NCBI RefSeq assembly: GCF_000374805.1
Contig: NZ_KB895336.1
Span: 186,001-250,000 of the forward strand
DNA from: Chitiniphilus shinanonensis DSM 23277
GTDB taxonomy: Bacteria > Pseudomonadota > Gammaproteobacteria > Burkholderiales > Chitinibacteraceae
Direction of reading: 5' to 3'
Length of the DNA stretch: 64,000 nt
The notes below the pieces were generated by a model. The model saw only the letters and a program-made list of their open reading frames with translations. It ran no database searches and had not been told where the DNA came from. Shown here piece after piece: positions 43,676 through 52,604 of the stretch (positions are counted from its first letter, which is position 1; each line of letters opens with the position of its first letter). Made by a program: the position numbers and the translations under genes.

Positions 43676-44044
43676 GACGTAACAACCTCCTGGAACGAAA
43701 ACCCGGCCGGGGCCGGATCGAAAGATGTGGTGGGCAATAGTGGGGACGACGGCAGGGTTTTCAAGACGGCCGGCGATACCGCCGTCTGGCGGGAAGCAAC
43801 GGCAAGTGGGGTGTGCAGGGCTAAACACCAGCCTGCAACGGCGCGGGCTCCAGCGGGGGAGGCGAAGAAAATCCTAATTTAATGAATCACTTGATGGTTG
43901 ACGCTGCTGCCCGCGGGGAACTAAACAAGCGCCTGAACGCCGGGTGCGCATCGCGGGTTTTGCGGTGCATGCATCGGGCGTCGGCGCGTACCGGCGCACG
44001 AGCGCTCCGGGCGCTCCAGACAAAAAATCAGGATGGAGACGAGT
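43676..44044. other. Intergenic region between htpG and the chitinase
   Basis: This 369-bp gap between divergent genes should hold both promoters. A GCGCGTACCGGCGCACG imperfect palindrome lies at about 43985-44001. The chitinase ribosome binding site (GATGGAGACGAGT) is at the right end. No gene was recognised. Confidence 0.45.
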
Positions 44045-45697
44045 ATGAAACTGCAAGCGAGTACCCGCCGGCGTGCCGGCGGGCTGGTGGCGGCGTTGTC
44101 GGTGGTGTTCGCCCTGGGCGGCGCCGCGTTGCCGGTCAGCGCCTTTGCCGCGCCCACCTGGCAGGAAGGCAGCACCTATAACGCCGGCACCGTGGTGACC
44201 TACAACGGTCACGACTATCAGGCCCTGGTGACCCACACCGCCTACGTCGGCGCCAACTGGAACCCGGCCTCCACGCCCACGCTGTGGAAGGACCTGGGCG
44301 CCACCACCGGCACCACGCCGACGCCGACCCCCGTTCCCACCCCGACGCCTACGCCGAATGTCACGCCGACCCCGAACGTGACCCCGACGCCGGTGGTGAC
44401 GCCGACGCCGACCGCGACCTGCTACCAGGCGTGGAACTCCGGCACCGCCTATACCGGCGGCGCGCGCGTGACCTACAACGGCGTGAACTACGAAGCCAAG
44501 TGGTGGACGCAGGGCGACAACCCGGCGCAATCCGGCGAATGGGGCGTGTGGAAGAACCTGGGTAACTGCGGCAGCACCACGCCGACCCCGGTGGTCACCC
44601 CGACCCCGACGCCGGTGGTGACGCCGACGCCGACCCCGGTCGTGACCCCCACGCCGACCCCGGTCGTCACGCCGACGCCGACTCCGGTGGTCACCCCGAC
44701 CCCGACGCCGGTGATCCCCACCCCGACGCCGACCGCGCCGCCGCCCAGCAAGCACGCGCTGGTGGGCTACTGGCACAACTTCACCAACCCGTCGGGCGTG
44801 ACCTTCCCGATCAGCCAGGTGAGCGACGACTGGGACGTGATCGTCCTGGCGTTCGGCGACAACGCCGGCGCCGGCAACGTGGCGTTCAACCTCGACCCGA
44901 ACGCGGGCAGCGAGGCGCAGTTCATCGCCGACATCGCGGCCAAGCGCGCCAAGGGCAAGAAGGTGGTGCTGTCGCTGGGCGGTCAGGATGGCTCGGTGAC
45001 GCTGAACAGCGCGTCCGACGTGACCAACTTCGTCAACAGCCTGTACGGCATCATCACCAAGTACGGCCTGGACGGTATCGACCTCGACCTGGAAAGCGGC
45101 AGCGGCGTTTCGCTGGGCGCGCCGATCATCAACAACCTGGTCACGGCGGTGAAGCAGCTGAAGGCCAAGGTCGGCTCCAACTTCTACCTGTCGATGGCGC
45201 CGGAACACCCGTACGTGCAGGGCGGCTACATCTCCTACGGCAGCATCTGGGGCGCCTACCTGCCGATCATCGACGGCCTGCGCGACGACCTGAACGTGAT
45301 CCACGTGCAGTACTACAACAACGGCGGCTTCACCTACACCGACGGCCGTACCTTGAACGAAGGCACGGTGGACGCGCTGGTCGGCGGCAGCCTGATGCTG
45401 ATCGAGGGCTTCAAGACCAACTACGGCACGGGCTGGGAGTTCAAGGGCCTGCGTCCGGACCAGGTGGCGTTCGGCGTGCCGTCGGGCAACCAGTCGGCCG
45501 GTCGTGGCTTCGTCACCGCCGCCACGGTCAAGAACGCGCTCACTTGCCTGACCCAGCTGGTGGGTTGCGATACGGTGAAGCCCAAGCAGGCCTATCCGAC
45601 CTATCGTGGTGTGATGACCTGGTCGATCAACTGGGACAAGCACGACGGCTACAACTTCTCCAAGCCGGCCGCCGCGGCGTTGAAGGCGCTGCCCTGA
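44045..45697 (+). CDS. Secreted GH18 chitinase with two CBM5/12 modules
   Basis: This 550-residue protein starts at ATG 44045, four codons inside a longer frame, because GGAG precedes it. A signal peptide (to about FAA|PTW) is followed by a CBM5/12-like module (about 38-85), a Thr-Pro linker, a second CBM5/12 with AKWWTQGDNP (about 127-175), then a long VTPTPTP linker coded by near-identical repeats. A GH18 catalytic domain of about 300 residues follows. The catalytic motif DGIDLDLE is intact, and SLGGQDG, MAPEHPY, QYYNN and the C-terminal GVMTWSINWD fit ChiD/ChiC-type bacterial chitinases. It hydrolyses chitin outside the cell. Confidence 0.95.
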   Translation: MKLQASTRRRAGGLVAALSVVFALGGAALPVSAFAAPTWQEGSTYNAGTVVTYNGHDYQALVTHTAYVGANWNPASTPTLWKDLGATTGTTPTPTPVPTPTPTPNVTPTPNVTPTPVVTPTPTATCYQAWNSGTAYTGGARVTYNGVNYEAKWWTQGDNPAQSGEWGVWKNLGNCGSTTPTPVVTPTPTPVVTPTPTPVVTPTPTPVVTPTPTPVVTPTPTPVIPTPTPTAPPPSKHALVGYWHNFTNPSGVTFPISQVSDDWDVIVLAFGDNAGAGNVAFNLDPNAGSEAQFIADIAAKRAKGKKVVLSLGGQDGSVTLNSASDVTNFVNSLYGIITKYGLDGIDLDLESGSGVSLGAPIINNLVTAVKQLKAKVGSNFYLSMAPEHPYVQGGYISYGSIWGAYLPIIDGLRDDLNVIHVQYYNNGGFTYTDGRTLNEGTVDALVGGSLMLIEGFKTNYGTGWEFKGLRPDQVAFGVPSGNQSAGRGFVTAATVKNALTCLTQLVGCDTVKPKQAYPTYRGVMTWSINWDKHDGYNFSKPAAAALKALP

Positions 45698-45715
45698 TCC
45701 ACTAGGGCACACAAG

Positions 45716-45747
45716 GAAAAACGGCGCCGCAAGGCGCCGTTTTTTTT
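45716..45747. terminator. Bidirectional terminator, chitinase/porin
   Basis: AAAAACGGCGCC-GCAA-GGCGCCGTTTTTTTT forms a perfect stem with an A tract and a T tract between convergent genes. Confidence 0.92.
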
Positions 45748-45760
45748 GGGCTGGGACCGA

Positions 45761-46783
45761 TCAGAAATTGGTCTTCAGGCCGGCCATCAGGCGGCTGGTG
45801 TCCTCGCCCGGCGCACCCATGTAGTCGAAGGTGTCGTTGGTCGGACCATACGCCGCATTGGCTTCGTTCATCACATAGCGGCCTTCCAGGTACGCGATCG
45901 ACTGCTTGGACAGGCTGTAGTTGTAACGCGCTGCCACAGCCTGCGCGCCGCTGTCGGATACGTCGCCGCGATCGCCCAGCTGCATGTAGGTCAGGTAGGC
46001 GCCGTGCTTGCCGGCGGTGTAGCTGCCCTGGGCGAACCACAGGTCCTGATCGACCTTGCTGCCGCCGCTCGGGGTGTATTCCATCGACTTGTAGCCGCCG
46101 TTCACGCCCAGACCGTTCTGGAAGTTGTAGCCGGCTCCGACATACCAGTTCTGGCTGTCGAACTCGGCGACGTTGCCGACGCTCTCGTCGTCGGTGCCGT
46201 CGGCACCCTTGCGTTGCTGGTACGCGCCATCGACGAACAGGCCAGCGTTGGCGTAGCGCGCGGCCACGTCATAGCCATAGTGGCCGCTGGTGCCTTCGTC
46301 CAGGTCGTACAGGGCGGAGAAGTTGAAGCCGCCGAAGTTCGGGCTGTCGTAGCGGATGCCGCTGCCCGGACGCACGTTCTGGCCCAGGCCGTATTCCGAC
46401 ACCAGGAACTTGGCGCCGGTGTCGGCGTAGCGGGCGTCCAGCATGTCGTACAGCGGCGACTTCATCTTGCCCAGGCGCACGGTACCGATCTGGTCCTCGT
46501 AGCCGATCCACGCTTCCTTGCCGCCGAAGCGCGCCCGGTCGTCGTTGGCGGTGTAGTTGGTCACGCCTTGTTCCAGGCGCCACTTCACCTTGCCGCCGCC
46601 GTCGAGCCGGTCGCTGCCGCCGATGCCGATGGTCACGTCGTAATCGGCGCGGCCTTGGTTATCGCCGCCCAGGTCGTTGATGCTGACGCCACCGTCGAAC
46701 GAACCGTCGATATAGACTTCGGCGTGGGCGACGCCGGTGCCCAGCAGGAGGGCTACGGCCAGGGGAGTGAGCTTGAGCTTCAT
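45761..46783 (-). CDS. Gram-negative trimeric porin
   Basis: This 340-residue outer-membrane protein starts at ATG 46783: signal MKLKLTPLAVALLLGTGVAHA, then EVYIDGSFDGGVSI typical of betaproteobacterial porins. Alternating hydrophobic strands, KMKSPLYDMLDARYAD in the constriction-loop region, and a terminal Phe (LMAGLKTNF) needed for Bam-dependent insertion are visible. The length fits a 16-stranded general porin. In a chitinase neighbourhood it could admit chitooligosaccharides, but there is no direct evidence. Confidence 0.92.
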   Translation of the reverse strand: MKLKLTPLAVALLLGTGVAHAEVYIDGSFDGGVSINDLGGDNQGRADYDVTIGIGGSDRLDGGGKVKWRLEQGVTNYTANDDRARFGGKEAWIGYEDQIGTVRLGKMKSPLYDMLDARYADTGAKFLVSEYGLGQNVRPGSGIRYDSPNFGGFNFSALYDLDEGTSGHYGYDVAARYANAGLFVDGAYQQRKGADGTDDESVGNVAEFDSQNWYVGAGYNFQNGLGVNGGYKSMEYTPSGGSKVDQDLWFAQGSYTAGKHGAYLTYMQLGDRGDVSDSGAQAVAARYNYSLSKQSIAYLEGRYVMNEANAAYGPTNDTFDYMGAPGEDTSRLMAGLKTNF

Positions 46784-46981
46784 AGGAAATGTCTCCTTTG
46801 CATTTGCATCTGACGGCGGGACGCCAGTCATCGACGGCAAGTCTACGGAGGGCAATCCATTCGGTGAGTGGGCAAGTTACCTGGGAAAATCGTTATTTTT
46901 TGGTGAACTTGCTGTCATCTGCACGCATCGTATGCTTTCGGAATAGGCTTCGCGCGCGTGCTATAGTCAGCACCACTTAGA

Positions 46982-47094
46982 CCGGCTAACAAAACCCTCC
47001 TGACCTGCGTCGCGCTCATTTGCCGTACGACTTGTACTGTCTGCGTTTCGCGCTTCTTGCCAAGACCGCTTTGCTGGGTTTTATTAACCGCTCT
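46982..47094. repeat. Family C inverted-repeat element, copy 2
   Basis: The left end CCGGCTAACAAAACCCTCCTG and the right end GGGTTTTATTAACCGCTC are inverted. The core is GTTTCGCGCTTCTTGCCAAG. It lies in the gap between the porin and parA, ending 28 bp before the parA start and downstream of a TGCTATAGT -10-like box (about 46959). Confidence 0.8.
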
Positions 47095-47122
47095 TACTGC
47101 ACTGCAACACGAGGACATCGGC

Positions 47123-47890
47123 ATGCGGCGACGGGTGGTTTTCAATCAGAAGGGCGGGGTGGGCAAATCCACCATCGTGGTCAATCTCGCCGCGGCGGCC
47201 GCGCAGGCGGGGCGGCGGGTGCTGGTGGTGGATCTCGATCCGCAGGGCAACGCCAGCCACTATCTGCTGGGCGATGCGGCGAACCAGGCGGTCCCGGCGC
47301 TGGACGCCTTTTTCGACCAGACACTGAATTTCAGCCTCTATGCCAAACCGGTGGCGGCCTTCGTGCATGCCACGCCGCACCAGGGACTGTCGCTGATTCC
47401 GTCGCATCCGGGCATCGCCGAGCAGCAATCCAAGCTGGAAGCGCGCTACAAGATCTACAAACTGCGCGAATCGCTCGCCGAACTGGAGGACGACTTCGAC
47501 GAGGTGTGGATCGACACTCCGCCGGCGCTCAACTTCTTCACCCTGTCCGCCCTGATCGCCGCCGACGGCTGCCTGATCCCCTTCGACTGCGACACCTTCT
47601 CGCGCGATGCGCTGTTGTCGCTGATGGCGCGGGTGGAGGAGATCCGCGTCGACCACAATCCCAACCTGGCGGTGGAAGGTATCGTGGTCAACCAGTTCCA
47701 GCCGCGCGCCAGCCTGCCGACCCGGCTGGTCGAGGCGCTGAAGGAGCAGGGCCTGCCGGTGCTGCCGACCTATCTTTCCAGCTCGGTGAAGGTGCGCGAA
47801 TCGCACGAGCGCGCCACGCCGCTGGTGTGGCTCGACCCGCGACACAAGCTGGCCGGCGAATTCCGCGCGCTGTATCAGGCGCTGCCTTAG
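47123..47890 (+). CDS. Orphan ParA-family ATPase
   Basis: About 255 residues from ATG 47123, preceded by ACGAGGACATCGGC. The deviant Walker A is KGGVGKST, directly after the N-terminal strand, then VVDLDPQGNASHYLL, the Walker B-like VWIDTPPALNFFT and NQFQPRASLPTRLVEAL. There is no N-terminal DNA-binding extension and no parB gene alongside, so chromosome segregation is doubtful; positioning of a cellular cargo (chemoreceptors, pili, flagella) is the usual job of such orphans. The gene is bracketed by a family-C element and a family-B element; the latter overlaps its stop codon. Confidence 0.9.
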   Translation: MRRRVVFNQKGGVGKSTIVVNLAAAAAQAGRRVLVVDLDPQGNASHYLLGDAANQAVPALDAFFDQTLNFSLYAKPVAAFVHATPHQGLSLIPSHPGIAEQQSKLEARYKIYKLRESLAELEDDFDEVWIDTPPALNFFTLSALIAADGCLIPFDCDTFSRDALLSLMARVEEIRVDHNPNLAVEGIVVNQFQPRASLPTRLVEALKEQGLPVLPTYLSSSVKVRESHERATPLVWLDPRHKLAGEFRALYQALP

Positions 47891-48057
47891 GGCGTGTCAT
47901 CAATTGCTTCGCGGCAGCGCTGCGGGTTCGGCGCATTTCGGGCGCCACGCGGTGTCGCTGGCCGCTTGCGGTATTCATACCGCGGCGCGACCAGCTCCTG
48001 GCGCGGCATCCCGAACTGCACCGAACGCTGTCGCGACACCATTGATGACACGCCCTA
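47888..48057. repeat. Family B-related inverted-repeat element, copy 3
   Basis: A perfect 17-bp terminal inverted repeat, TAGGGCGTGTCATCAAT, runs in and ATTGATGACACGCCCTA out. The interior shares GCGGCAGCG, GCGGTATTCATACCGC and GAACGCTGTCGCGA with copies 1 and 2. The first bases form the parA stop codon TAG. TA at both ends could be a target duplication. Confidence 0.85.
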
Positions 48058-48164
48058 GCCCCAGGGCGGTATCGGGGGCGGCCCGCCAGTGCTTGAAAGC
48101 GGTTTTCAGCGCGCGTGGCGGGGCGGTATAGTGGCCGGCGGGTAAGCCTGCGAGGAAAAAAACG

Positions 48165-49067
48165 ATGGGGAGTGAGGCGCCGAAAGGCCGGGTCCTGGTT
48201 GTCGACGACGAGCCGTTCAACCTGGAGATCCTGTCCGAGCACTTGCAGGATGCCGGCTACGAAGTGGTGTCGGCCGAGGATGGCGAGGCCGCGTGGCATG
48301 TGCTGACCACCGACCGCCGCTTCGACACCATCCTGCTCGACCGGATGATGCCGCGCATGGACGGCATGGCGCTGCTGGGCCGCCTGAAGCAGCAGCCCGA
48401 ACTGGCCGATGTGCCGGTCATCATGCAGACCGCCGTCGGCGCCGCCGAGAACGTGCGCGAAGGACTGGCGGCTGGCGCCTACTACTACCTGATCAAACCG
48501 TTCCAGCGCGACATGCTGCTGGCCATCGTCGCCGCGGCGGTCAGCTCCAGCAAGGAGCGGCGCCAGCTCGAAGCGCAGATCACCGAGCACGTCAGCGGCT
48601 ACCAACTGCTGCACCAGGGCACCTTCCGCTTCCGCACCCTGGTCGAAGCGCGCCAGCTCACCCTGCTGCTGTCGCAGACCTGCCCCGACCCGCGCCGCGT
48701 GGCGCTGGGCTTGTCCGAACTGCTGGTCAACGCCGTCGAGCACGGCAACCTGGGCATCAGCTATGCCGAGAAGACCCGCCTGCTGCAACAGGGGCGCTGG
48801 CAGGAGGAAGTGGAAGCCCGCCTGCTGGAGCCGGGGTTCGCGTCGCGCACGGTCAGCGCCGAGTTCCTGCGCGAGGATGGCGCCGTGTGTTTCACCATCC
48901 GCGACGAGGGCGAGGGCTTCGACTGGAAGCCGTTCCTCGAATTCGCGCCCGAGCGCGCGTTCGATCCGCACGGCCGCGGCATCTCGATGGCGCGCATGCT
49001 GTCGTTCGATTCGGTGGAATACCAGGGGCGCGGCAATCTGGTGGTGGCGCGGGTGAAGACCCGTTAG
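48165..49067 (+). CDS. Response regulator with C-terminal HATPase (anti-sigma-like) domain
   Basis: This 300-residue protein has a receiver domain at 1-125 with VLVVDDEPFN, phospho-acceptor Asp59 in LLDRMMPRMDG and Lys111 in IKPFQ. After a linker helix, a GHKL ATPase domain has the N-box ELLVNAVEHGNLG (about 185-197), G1 box RDEGEGFDW and G2 box GRGISMAR, like RsbW-type serine kinases but joined to a receiver. It could respond to a histidine kinase and act by binding or phosphorylating a partner-switch protein. No partner gene is adjacent. Confidence 0.88.
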   Translation: MGSEAPKGRVLVVDDEPFNLEILSEHLQDAGYEVVSAEDGEAAWHVLTTDRRFDTILLDRMMPRMDGMALLGRLKQQPELADVPVIMQTAVGAAENVREGLAAGAYYYLIKPFQRDMLLAIVAAAVSSSKERRQLEAQITEHVSGYQLLHQGTFRFRTLVEARQLTLLLSQTCPDPRRVALGLSELLVNAVEHGNLGISYAEKTRLLQQGRWQEEVEARLLEPGFASRTVSAEFLREDGAVCFTIRDEGEGFDWKPFLEFAPERAFDPHGRGISMARMLSFDSVEYQGRGNLVVARVKTR

Positions 49068-49109
49068 GGCAAAAGACTGCTTCCAGATGGCGCGCTTGGC
49101 GCGCTGAAA

Positions 49110-49142
49110 CAGAAACGGCCACCTTCCCGGTGGCCGTTTCTG
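49110..49142. terminator. Bidirectional terminator, response regulator/hisC
   Basis: CAGAAACGGCCACC-TTC-CCGGTGGCCGTTTCTG forms a long perfect stem between convergent genes; the T run is short. Confidence 0.8.
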
Positions 49143-49154
49143 TTGGAGGCGACG

Positions 49155-50213
49155 TTACGCCAAGATTTCGCTCAACGCCTTCACCAGCGCCTCGCACTCG
49201 GCATCGGTGCCGATGCTGATGCGCAGGAACTGATCGATACGCGGCAGCTTGAAGTGGCGCACGATGATGGCGCGCTGGCGCAGGGCGGCGGCCAGCTCGC
49301 CGGCGTCGCGCTGCGGGTGGCGGGCGAACACGAAGTTGGCGGCCGACGGCAGCACGTCGAACCCCAGTTCCTTCAGATCCTCCACCAGCCACTCGCGGCT
49401 GGCGATCACCTTGGCGCGTGCCTCCTGGAAGTAGGCTTCGTCCTCGAACGCGGCGATGGCGCCCAGTTGCGCCGGGCGATCCAGCGGGTAGGAGTTGAAG
49501 CTGTTCTTCACCCGCTCCAGCGCCTCGATCAGTTCGGGATGGCCGACGGCGAAGCCGACGCGCAGGCCGGCCAGCGAGCGCGACTTGGACAGCGTCTGCA
49601 CCACCAGCAGGTTGGGATGGCGCCGCACCAGTGCGATGGCGCTGTCGCCGCCGAAGTCGATGTACGCCTCGTCGATCACCACCACCCGGTCGTGCAGCCG
49701 GTTCAGCAGCGCCTCGATGTCCGCCAGGCCCAGCAGGCGCCCGGTGGGCGCGTTGGGGTTGGGGAAGATCACCGCGCCGGCGCCATCGTCGTAATCGTTC
49801 AGGTCGATGCGATACGCCTCGTCCACCGGCACCGCGCGGTAATCGATGTCGTACAGGCCGCAGTACACCGGATAGAAGCTGTAGCTGATGTCCGGGAAAC
49901 AGAGCGGCCGGTCGTGTTTGAGCAGCGCCAGGAACGCGTGGGCCAGCACCTCGTCCGAGCCGTTGCCGACGAAGACATGCGCCGGGGTCAGGTCGTGGTA
50001 GCGGGCAATGGTGGCCTTGAGGTCATCGGCATTGGCATCGGGGTACAGCCGCAAATGGTCGGACGCGGCATCCTTCAGCGCGGCCAACACCTTGGGCGAT
50101 GGCCCGTACGGGTTCTCGTTGGTGTTGAGCTTGACCAGATTGGTGATCTTGGGTTGCTCGCCCGGCACATACGGGGTCAGGCGGGCGACGACGGGACTCC
50201 AGAATTTGCTCAT
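49155..50213 (-). CDS. hisC: Histidinol-phosphate aminotransferase
   Basis: This 352-residue class I PLP enzyme of histidine synthesis has [51 protein letters not shown], the PLP lysine in [18 protein letters not shown] and the C-terminal LRISIGT. The start ATG is at 50213 after CCAAGAGCCACC. It is not in a his operon here. A family-C element lies upstream. Confidence 0.95.
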   Translation of the reverse strand: MSKFWSPVVARLTPYVPGEQPKITNLVKLNTNENPYGPSPKVLAALKDAASDHLRLYPDANADDLKATIARYHDLTPAHVFVGNGSDEVLAHAFLALLKHDRPLCFPDISYSFYPVYCGLYDIDYRAVPVDEAYRIDLNDYDDGAGAVIFPNPNAPTGRLLGLADIEALLNRLHDRVVVIDEAYIDFGGDSAIALVRRHPNLLVVQTLSKSRSLAGLRVGFAVGHPELIEALERVKNSFNSYPLDRPAQLGAIAAFEDEAYFQEARAKVIASREWLVEDLKELGFDVLPSAANFVFARHPQRDAGELAAALRQRAIIVRHFKLPRIDQFLRISIGTDAECEALVKALSEILA

Positions 50214-50262
50214 GGTGGCTCTTGGGCTGGGATGCGCGCCGGGGATCGGCGCGGCGTTTTAG

Positions 50263-50422
50263 GGCGGCTAACAAGACCTCCTGGCCGCGTCGCGCGGGGG
50301 CGCCGAGCCTTGCTTGCCGTACTGCACGTACTGTGTGCGACCGAAGGAAGTCCGGTTTACCGCCGTTCAGGACGTTTCGCGCTTCTTGCCAGGACCGCTT
50401 TGCGGGGTTTTGTCAGCCGCTC
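50263..50422. repeat. Family C inverted-repeat element, copy 3
   Basis: The left end GGCGGCTAACAAGACCTCCTGG and the right end GGGGTTTTGTCAGCCGCTC are inverted. The core GTTTCGCGCTTCTTGCCAGG is preceded by an insertion of about 40 bp (ACCGAAGGAAGTCCGG region) absent from copy 2. It lies between the methylase stop and hisC on the minus strand. Confidence 0.82.
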
Positions 50423-50453
50423 ATATCTTAATGGCATCGCGGCCGCTTGCCGG

Positions 50454-51167
50454 TTACGCGGCGTACAGCACGAACACGGTCGGGCGCTTGTTCAGCGCGG
50501 GGCGCTCGCTGTTCTTCCACTGCGCCACGCTGCGGGTGGCGATCCACTCGCCGGCGGTGGTCAGGTCGCAGGCCACCGTCAATTGCGTGTTCGGTCGGCA
50601 GGCGGCCAGCAGCGCGGCGAACAGCGCCTCGTTGCGATACGGCGTTTCGATGAACAGTTCGGCCTGCTGCTGCTTGAACGACTCCTGCTCCAGGCGGCGG
50701 ATCGCTTCGGCGCGCGCCGGCTCCTGGGCGGGCAGATAGCCGTTGAAGCGGAACTTCTGGCCGTTGGCGCCGGCGGCCATCAACGCCAGCAGGATCGACG
50801 ACGGCCCCACCAGCGGCGCGACCCGGATGCCGCGCGCATGCGCCAGCCGCACCAGGTTGGCGCCGGGGTCGGCCACGCCGGGGCAGCCGGCCTCGCTCAT
50901 CAGGCCCACGTCGTGGCCGGCCAGCAACGGGGCCAGCAGCGCGGCCAGCTCGGCCTCGCGGGTGTGTTCGTTCAGTTCGCCCATCCACAGCGAGCGCAGT
51001 TCGTGCGGGGTGCCGAACGCCTTGAGCACGGCGCGAGCGGTCTTGGCGTTCTCGACCACGAAGTGCGTCAGCTCGCGTGCGCGTTGCAATACGTCGGCGG
51101 GCAGGATGGCGTCGAGCCGGTCGCCGCCCAGCGGCACCGGGATCAGGTAGAGGGTGCCGGTGCTCAT
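50454..51167 (-). CDS. SAM-dependent methyltransferase, RsmI/tetrapyrrole-methylase family
   Basis: This 237-residue protein starts at ATG 51167, overlapping the maf stop. It has the RsmI-like layout: GTLYLIPVPLG, HFVVENAKTARAVLKAFG, DVGLMSEAGCPGVADPGANLVRLAHARGIRVAPLVGPSSILLALMAAG and FIETPYRNEALFAALL. RsmI methylates the 2'-O of C1402 in 16S rRNA. This shorter version, as found next to maf in many betaproteobacteria, is probably a paralogue; the target is unproven. Confidence 0.88.
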   Translation of the reverse strand: MSTGTLYLIPVPLGGDRLDAILPADVLQRARELTHFVVENAKTARAVLKAFGTPHELRSLWMGELNEHTREAELAALLAPLLAGHDVGLMSEAGCPGVADPGANLVRLAHARGIRVAPLVGPSSILLALMAAGANGQKFRFNGYLPAQEPARAEAIRRLEQESFKQQQAELFIETPYRNEALFAALLAACRPNTQLTVACDLTTAGEWIATRSVAQWKNSERPALNKRPTVFVLYAA

Positions 51168-51760
51168 AGCAGCGCCACGCCTTCGGTGCGCAGCATGTCG
51201 CACAGCGCGATCAGCGGCAGGCCCACGATGGCCGACGGGTCGCGGTTTTCCAGCGCGGCGATCATCACCGTGCCCAGGCCCTCGGTCTTGGCGCTGCCGG
51301 CGCAGTTGTACGGTTGTTCGCGGCGCAGGTAGGACTCGATCTCGGCATCGCTGTAATCGCGCATGGTCACGCTGCTGACATCGACGTGGGTGTGGGTGAC
51401 GCCGCTGGCGCTGTTGTGCAGCGCCACCGCGGTATGGAAGTCGATGCGTCGGCCACGCATCGCGCGCAATTGCGTCACCGCGCGCTCGTGATCGCCGGGC
51501 TTGCCCAGCTGTACGCCGTCGAGCAGCGCCACCTGGTCGGAGCCGATCAGCAGTGCGGCAGGGTGGCGCGATGCCAGCGCACGCGCCTTGGCGACGGCCA
51601 GGCGCAGGCTGGTGGCGGCAGCGTCCTCGCCGGGTAGCGGCGTCTCGTCGACCTCGGGCGCGGCGACCTCGAACGGCAGCCCCAGGCGGGCGAGCAATTC
51701 ACGGCGATAGGGCGAGGTGGAGGCCAGCACCAGCCCGACTGAAACAGCTTGTTTTTGCAT
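51164..51760 (-). CDS. Maf family nucleotide pyrophosphatase (YceF-like)
   Basis: This 198-residue protein has LVLASTSPYRRELLARLGLPF, PEVDETPLPGE, the catalytic SDQVAL (Asp), LGKPGDHERA, and AGSAKTEGLG with GLPLIAL. The GKPG and GSAKTEGLG variants fit the YceF subgroup, which hydrolyses m7GTP and related modified nucleotides. It is divergent from the yceD-rpmF cluster, as is common in proteobacteria. Confidence 0.93.
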   Translation of the reverse strand: MQKQAVSVGLVLASTSPYRRELLARLGLPFEVAAPEVDETPLPGEDAAATSLRLAVAKARALASRHPAALLIGSDQVALLDGVQLGKPGDHERAVTQLRAMRGRRIDFHTAVALHNSASGVTHTHVDVSSVTMRDYSDAEIESYLRREQPYNCAGSAKTEGLGTVMIAALENRDPSAIVGLPLIALCDMLRTEGVALL

Positions 51761-51794
51761 GGAAAATCGACTGGAAGGACGGTAGAGAAAGGCT

Positions 51795-51824
51795 TTGACA
51801 CGCTTTGCGGCGGGATTGTATCAT
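51795..51824 (+). promoter_or_regulatory. Sigma-70 promoter for yceD-rpmF-plsX-fab
   Basis: TTGACA (51795-51800), an 18-bp spacer and TATCAT (51819-51824) lie 30 bp before the yceD start in the maf/yceD divergent gap. Confidence 0.75.
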
Positions 51825-51853
51825 GCGCGGTTTCCGCTTCGTCCGACCAGGGT

Positions 51854-52348
51854 ATGACCGTTCTCCACAGCGCTGAATTTGCCAAGGAAAAACAGTCGCT
51901 CGCGGGCGAAGTCGAGGTCGGCGCGTTGACCCGCCTGCACGATCAGCTGGCTGATCGGAATGGCCGGCTGACGTGGCGCCTGGCAGGGAGCATCGACCGC
52001 CTGCAACGCCCGGTATTGCACCTGGATGTTTCCGGCGAGCTGCACCTGGTCTGCCAGCGTTGCCTGCAACCGATGACCTGGCCGGTGGCGGTGAAGACCG
52101 AGCTGACCCAGTTCTCCGACGAGGCCACGCTGGACGAGGCCGAAGAGCAGGACGAAGACCTGGAAGGCATGCTGGTCGATCCCGCGCTGGATATCGACGC
52201 GCTGGTGGAAGAAGAAGTATTGCTGGCCGTTCCCTTCGCGCCCAGGCACGACGCCTGCGAGGGAACGTCCGGGACGGCCGACAAGGCCGACAAACCGAAT
52301 CCGTTTGCAGTCCTGGCGACTTTGAAAACCAGGAAAGCGGAAGACTAA
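51854..52348 (+). CDS. yceD: YceD family protein (DUF177)
   Basis: This 164-residue protein starts at ATG 51854. It has [30 protein letters not shown] with the conserved CxxC, an acidic central stretch ([13 protein letters not shown]), then [20 protein letters not shown] and C-terminal [10 protein letters not shown]. YceD is implicated in 23S rRNA maturation/ribosome assembly in plants and bacteria. It is always found next to rpmF, as here (32 bp). Confidence 0.92.
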   Translation: MTVLHSAEFAKEKQSLAGEVEVGALTRLHDQLADRNGRLTWRLAGSIDRLQRPVLHLDVSGELHLVCQRCLQPMTWPVAVKTELTQFSDEATLDEAEEQDEDLEGMLVDPALDIDALVEEEVLLAVPFAPRHDACEGTSGTADKADKPNPFAVLATLKTRKAED

Positions 52349-52380
52349 CTCATCGATACTGGTTTTCAAGGAGCTTCATC

Positions 52381-52560
52381 ATGGCAGTTCAACAGAACAA
52401 AAAGTCCCCGTCCAAGCGCGGCATGCATCGCGCCCACGACTTCCTGACCGCTCCGGCCCTGGCCGTCGAGCCGACCACCGGTGAAGCGCACCTGCGTCAC
52501 CACATCAGCCCGAATGGCTACTATCGCGGCCGTCGCGTGATCAAGGCCAAGGGCGAGTAA
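52381..52560 (+). CDS. rpmF: 50S ribosomal protein L32
   Basis: This 59-residue protein, [20 protein letters not shown], has [22 protein letters not shown] at the end. The zinc-binding Cys pairs of some L32 proteins are absent, which is normal for betaproteobacteria. AAGGAGCTTCATC precedes the ATG. Confidence 0.97.
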   Translation: MAVQQNKKSPSKRGMHRAHDFLTAPALAVEPTTGEAHLRHHISPNGYYRGRRVIKAKGE

Positions 52561-52585
52561 TTCCGCCCGGCTGTAAATAGCCTTT

Positions 52586-52601
52586 ATAACCATATGGTTA
52601 T
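52586..52601. promoter_or_regulatory. Perfect 16-bp palindrome between rpmF and plsX
   Basis: ATAACCATATGGTTAT is a perfect palindrome in an AT-rich patch directly after rpmF. It could be an operator for a fatty-acid regulator, or overlap a -10 box (TATAAC). No known FabR/FadR consensus is matched. Confidence 0.45.
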
Positions 52602-52604
52602 GAA

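Noticed and set aside
43874-45712. Long minus-strand frame opposite the chitinase
   Set aside because: Shadow of the chitinase; the Thr-Pro linker reads as Gly/Arg repeats. The chitinase frame has signal peptide, modules and catalytic motif.
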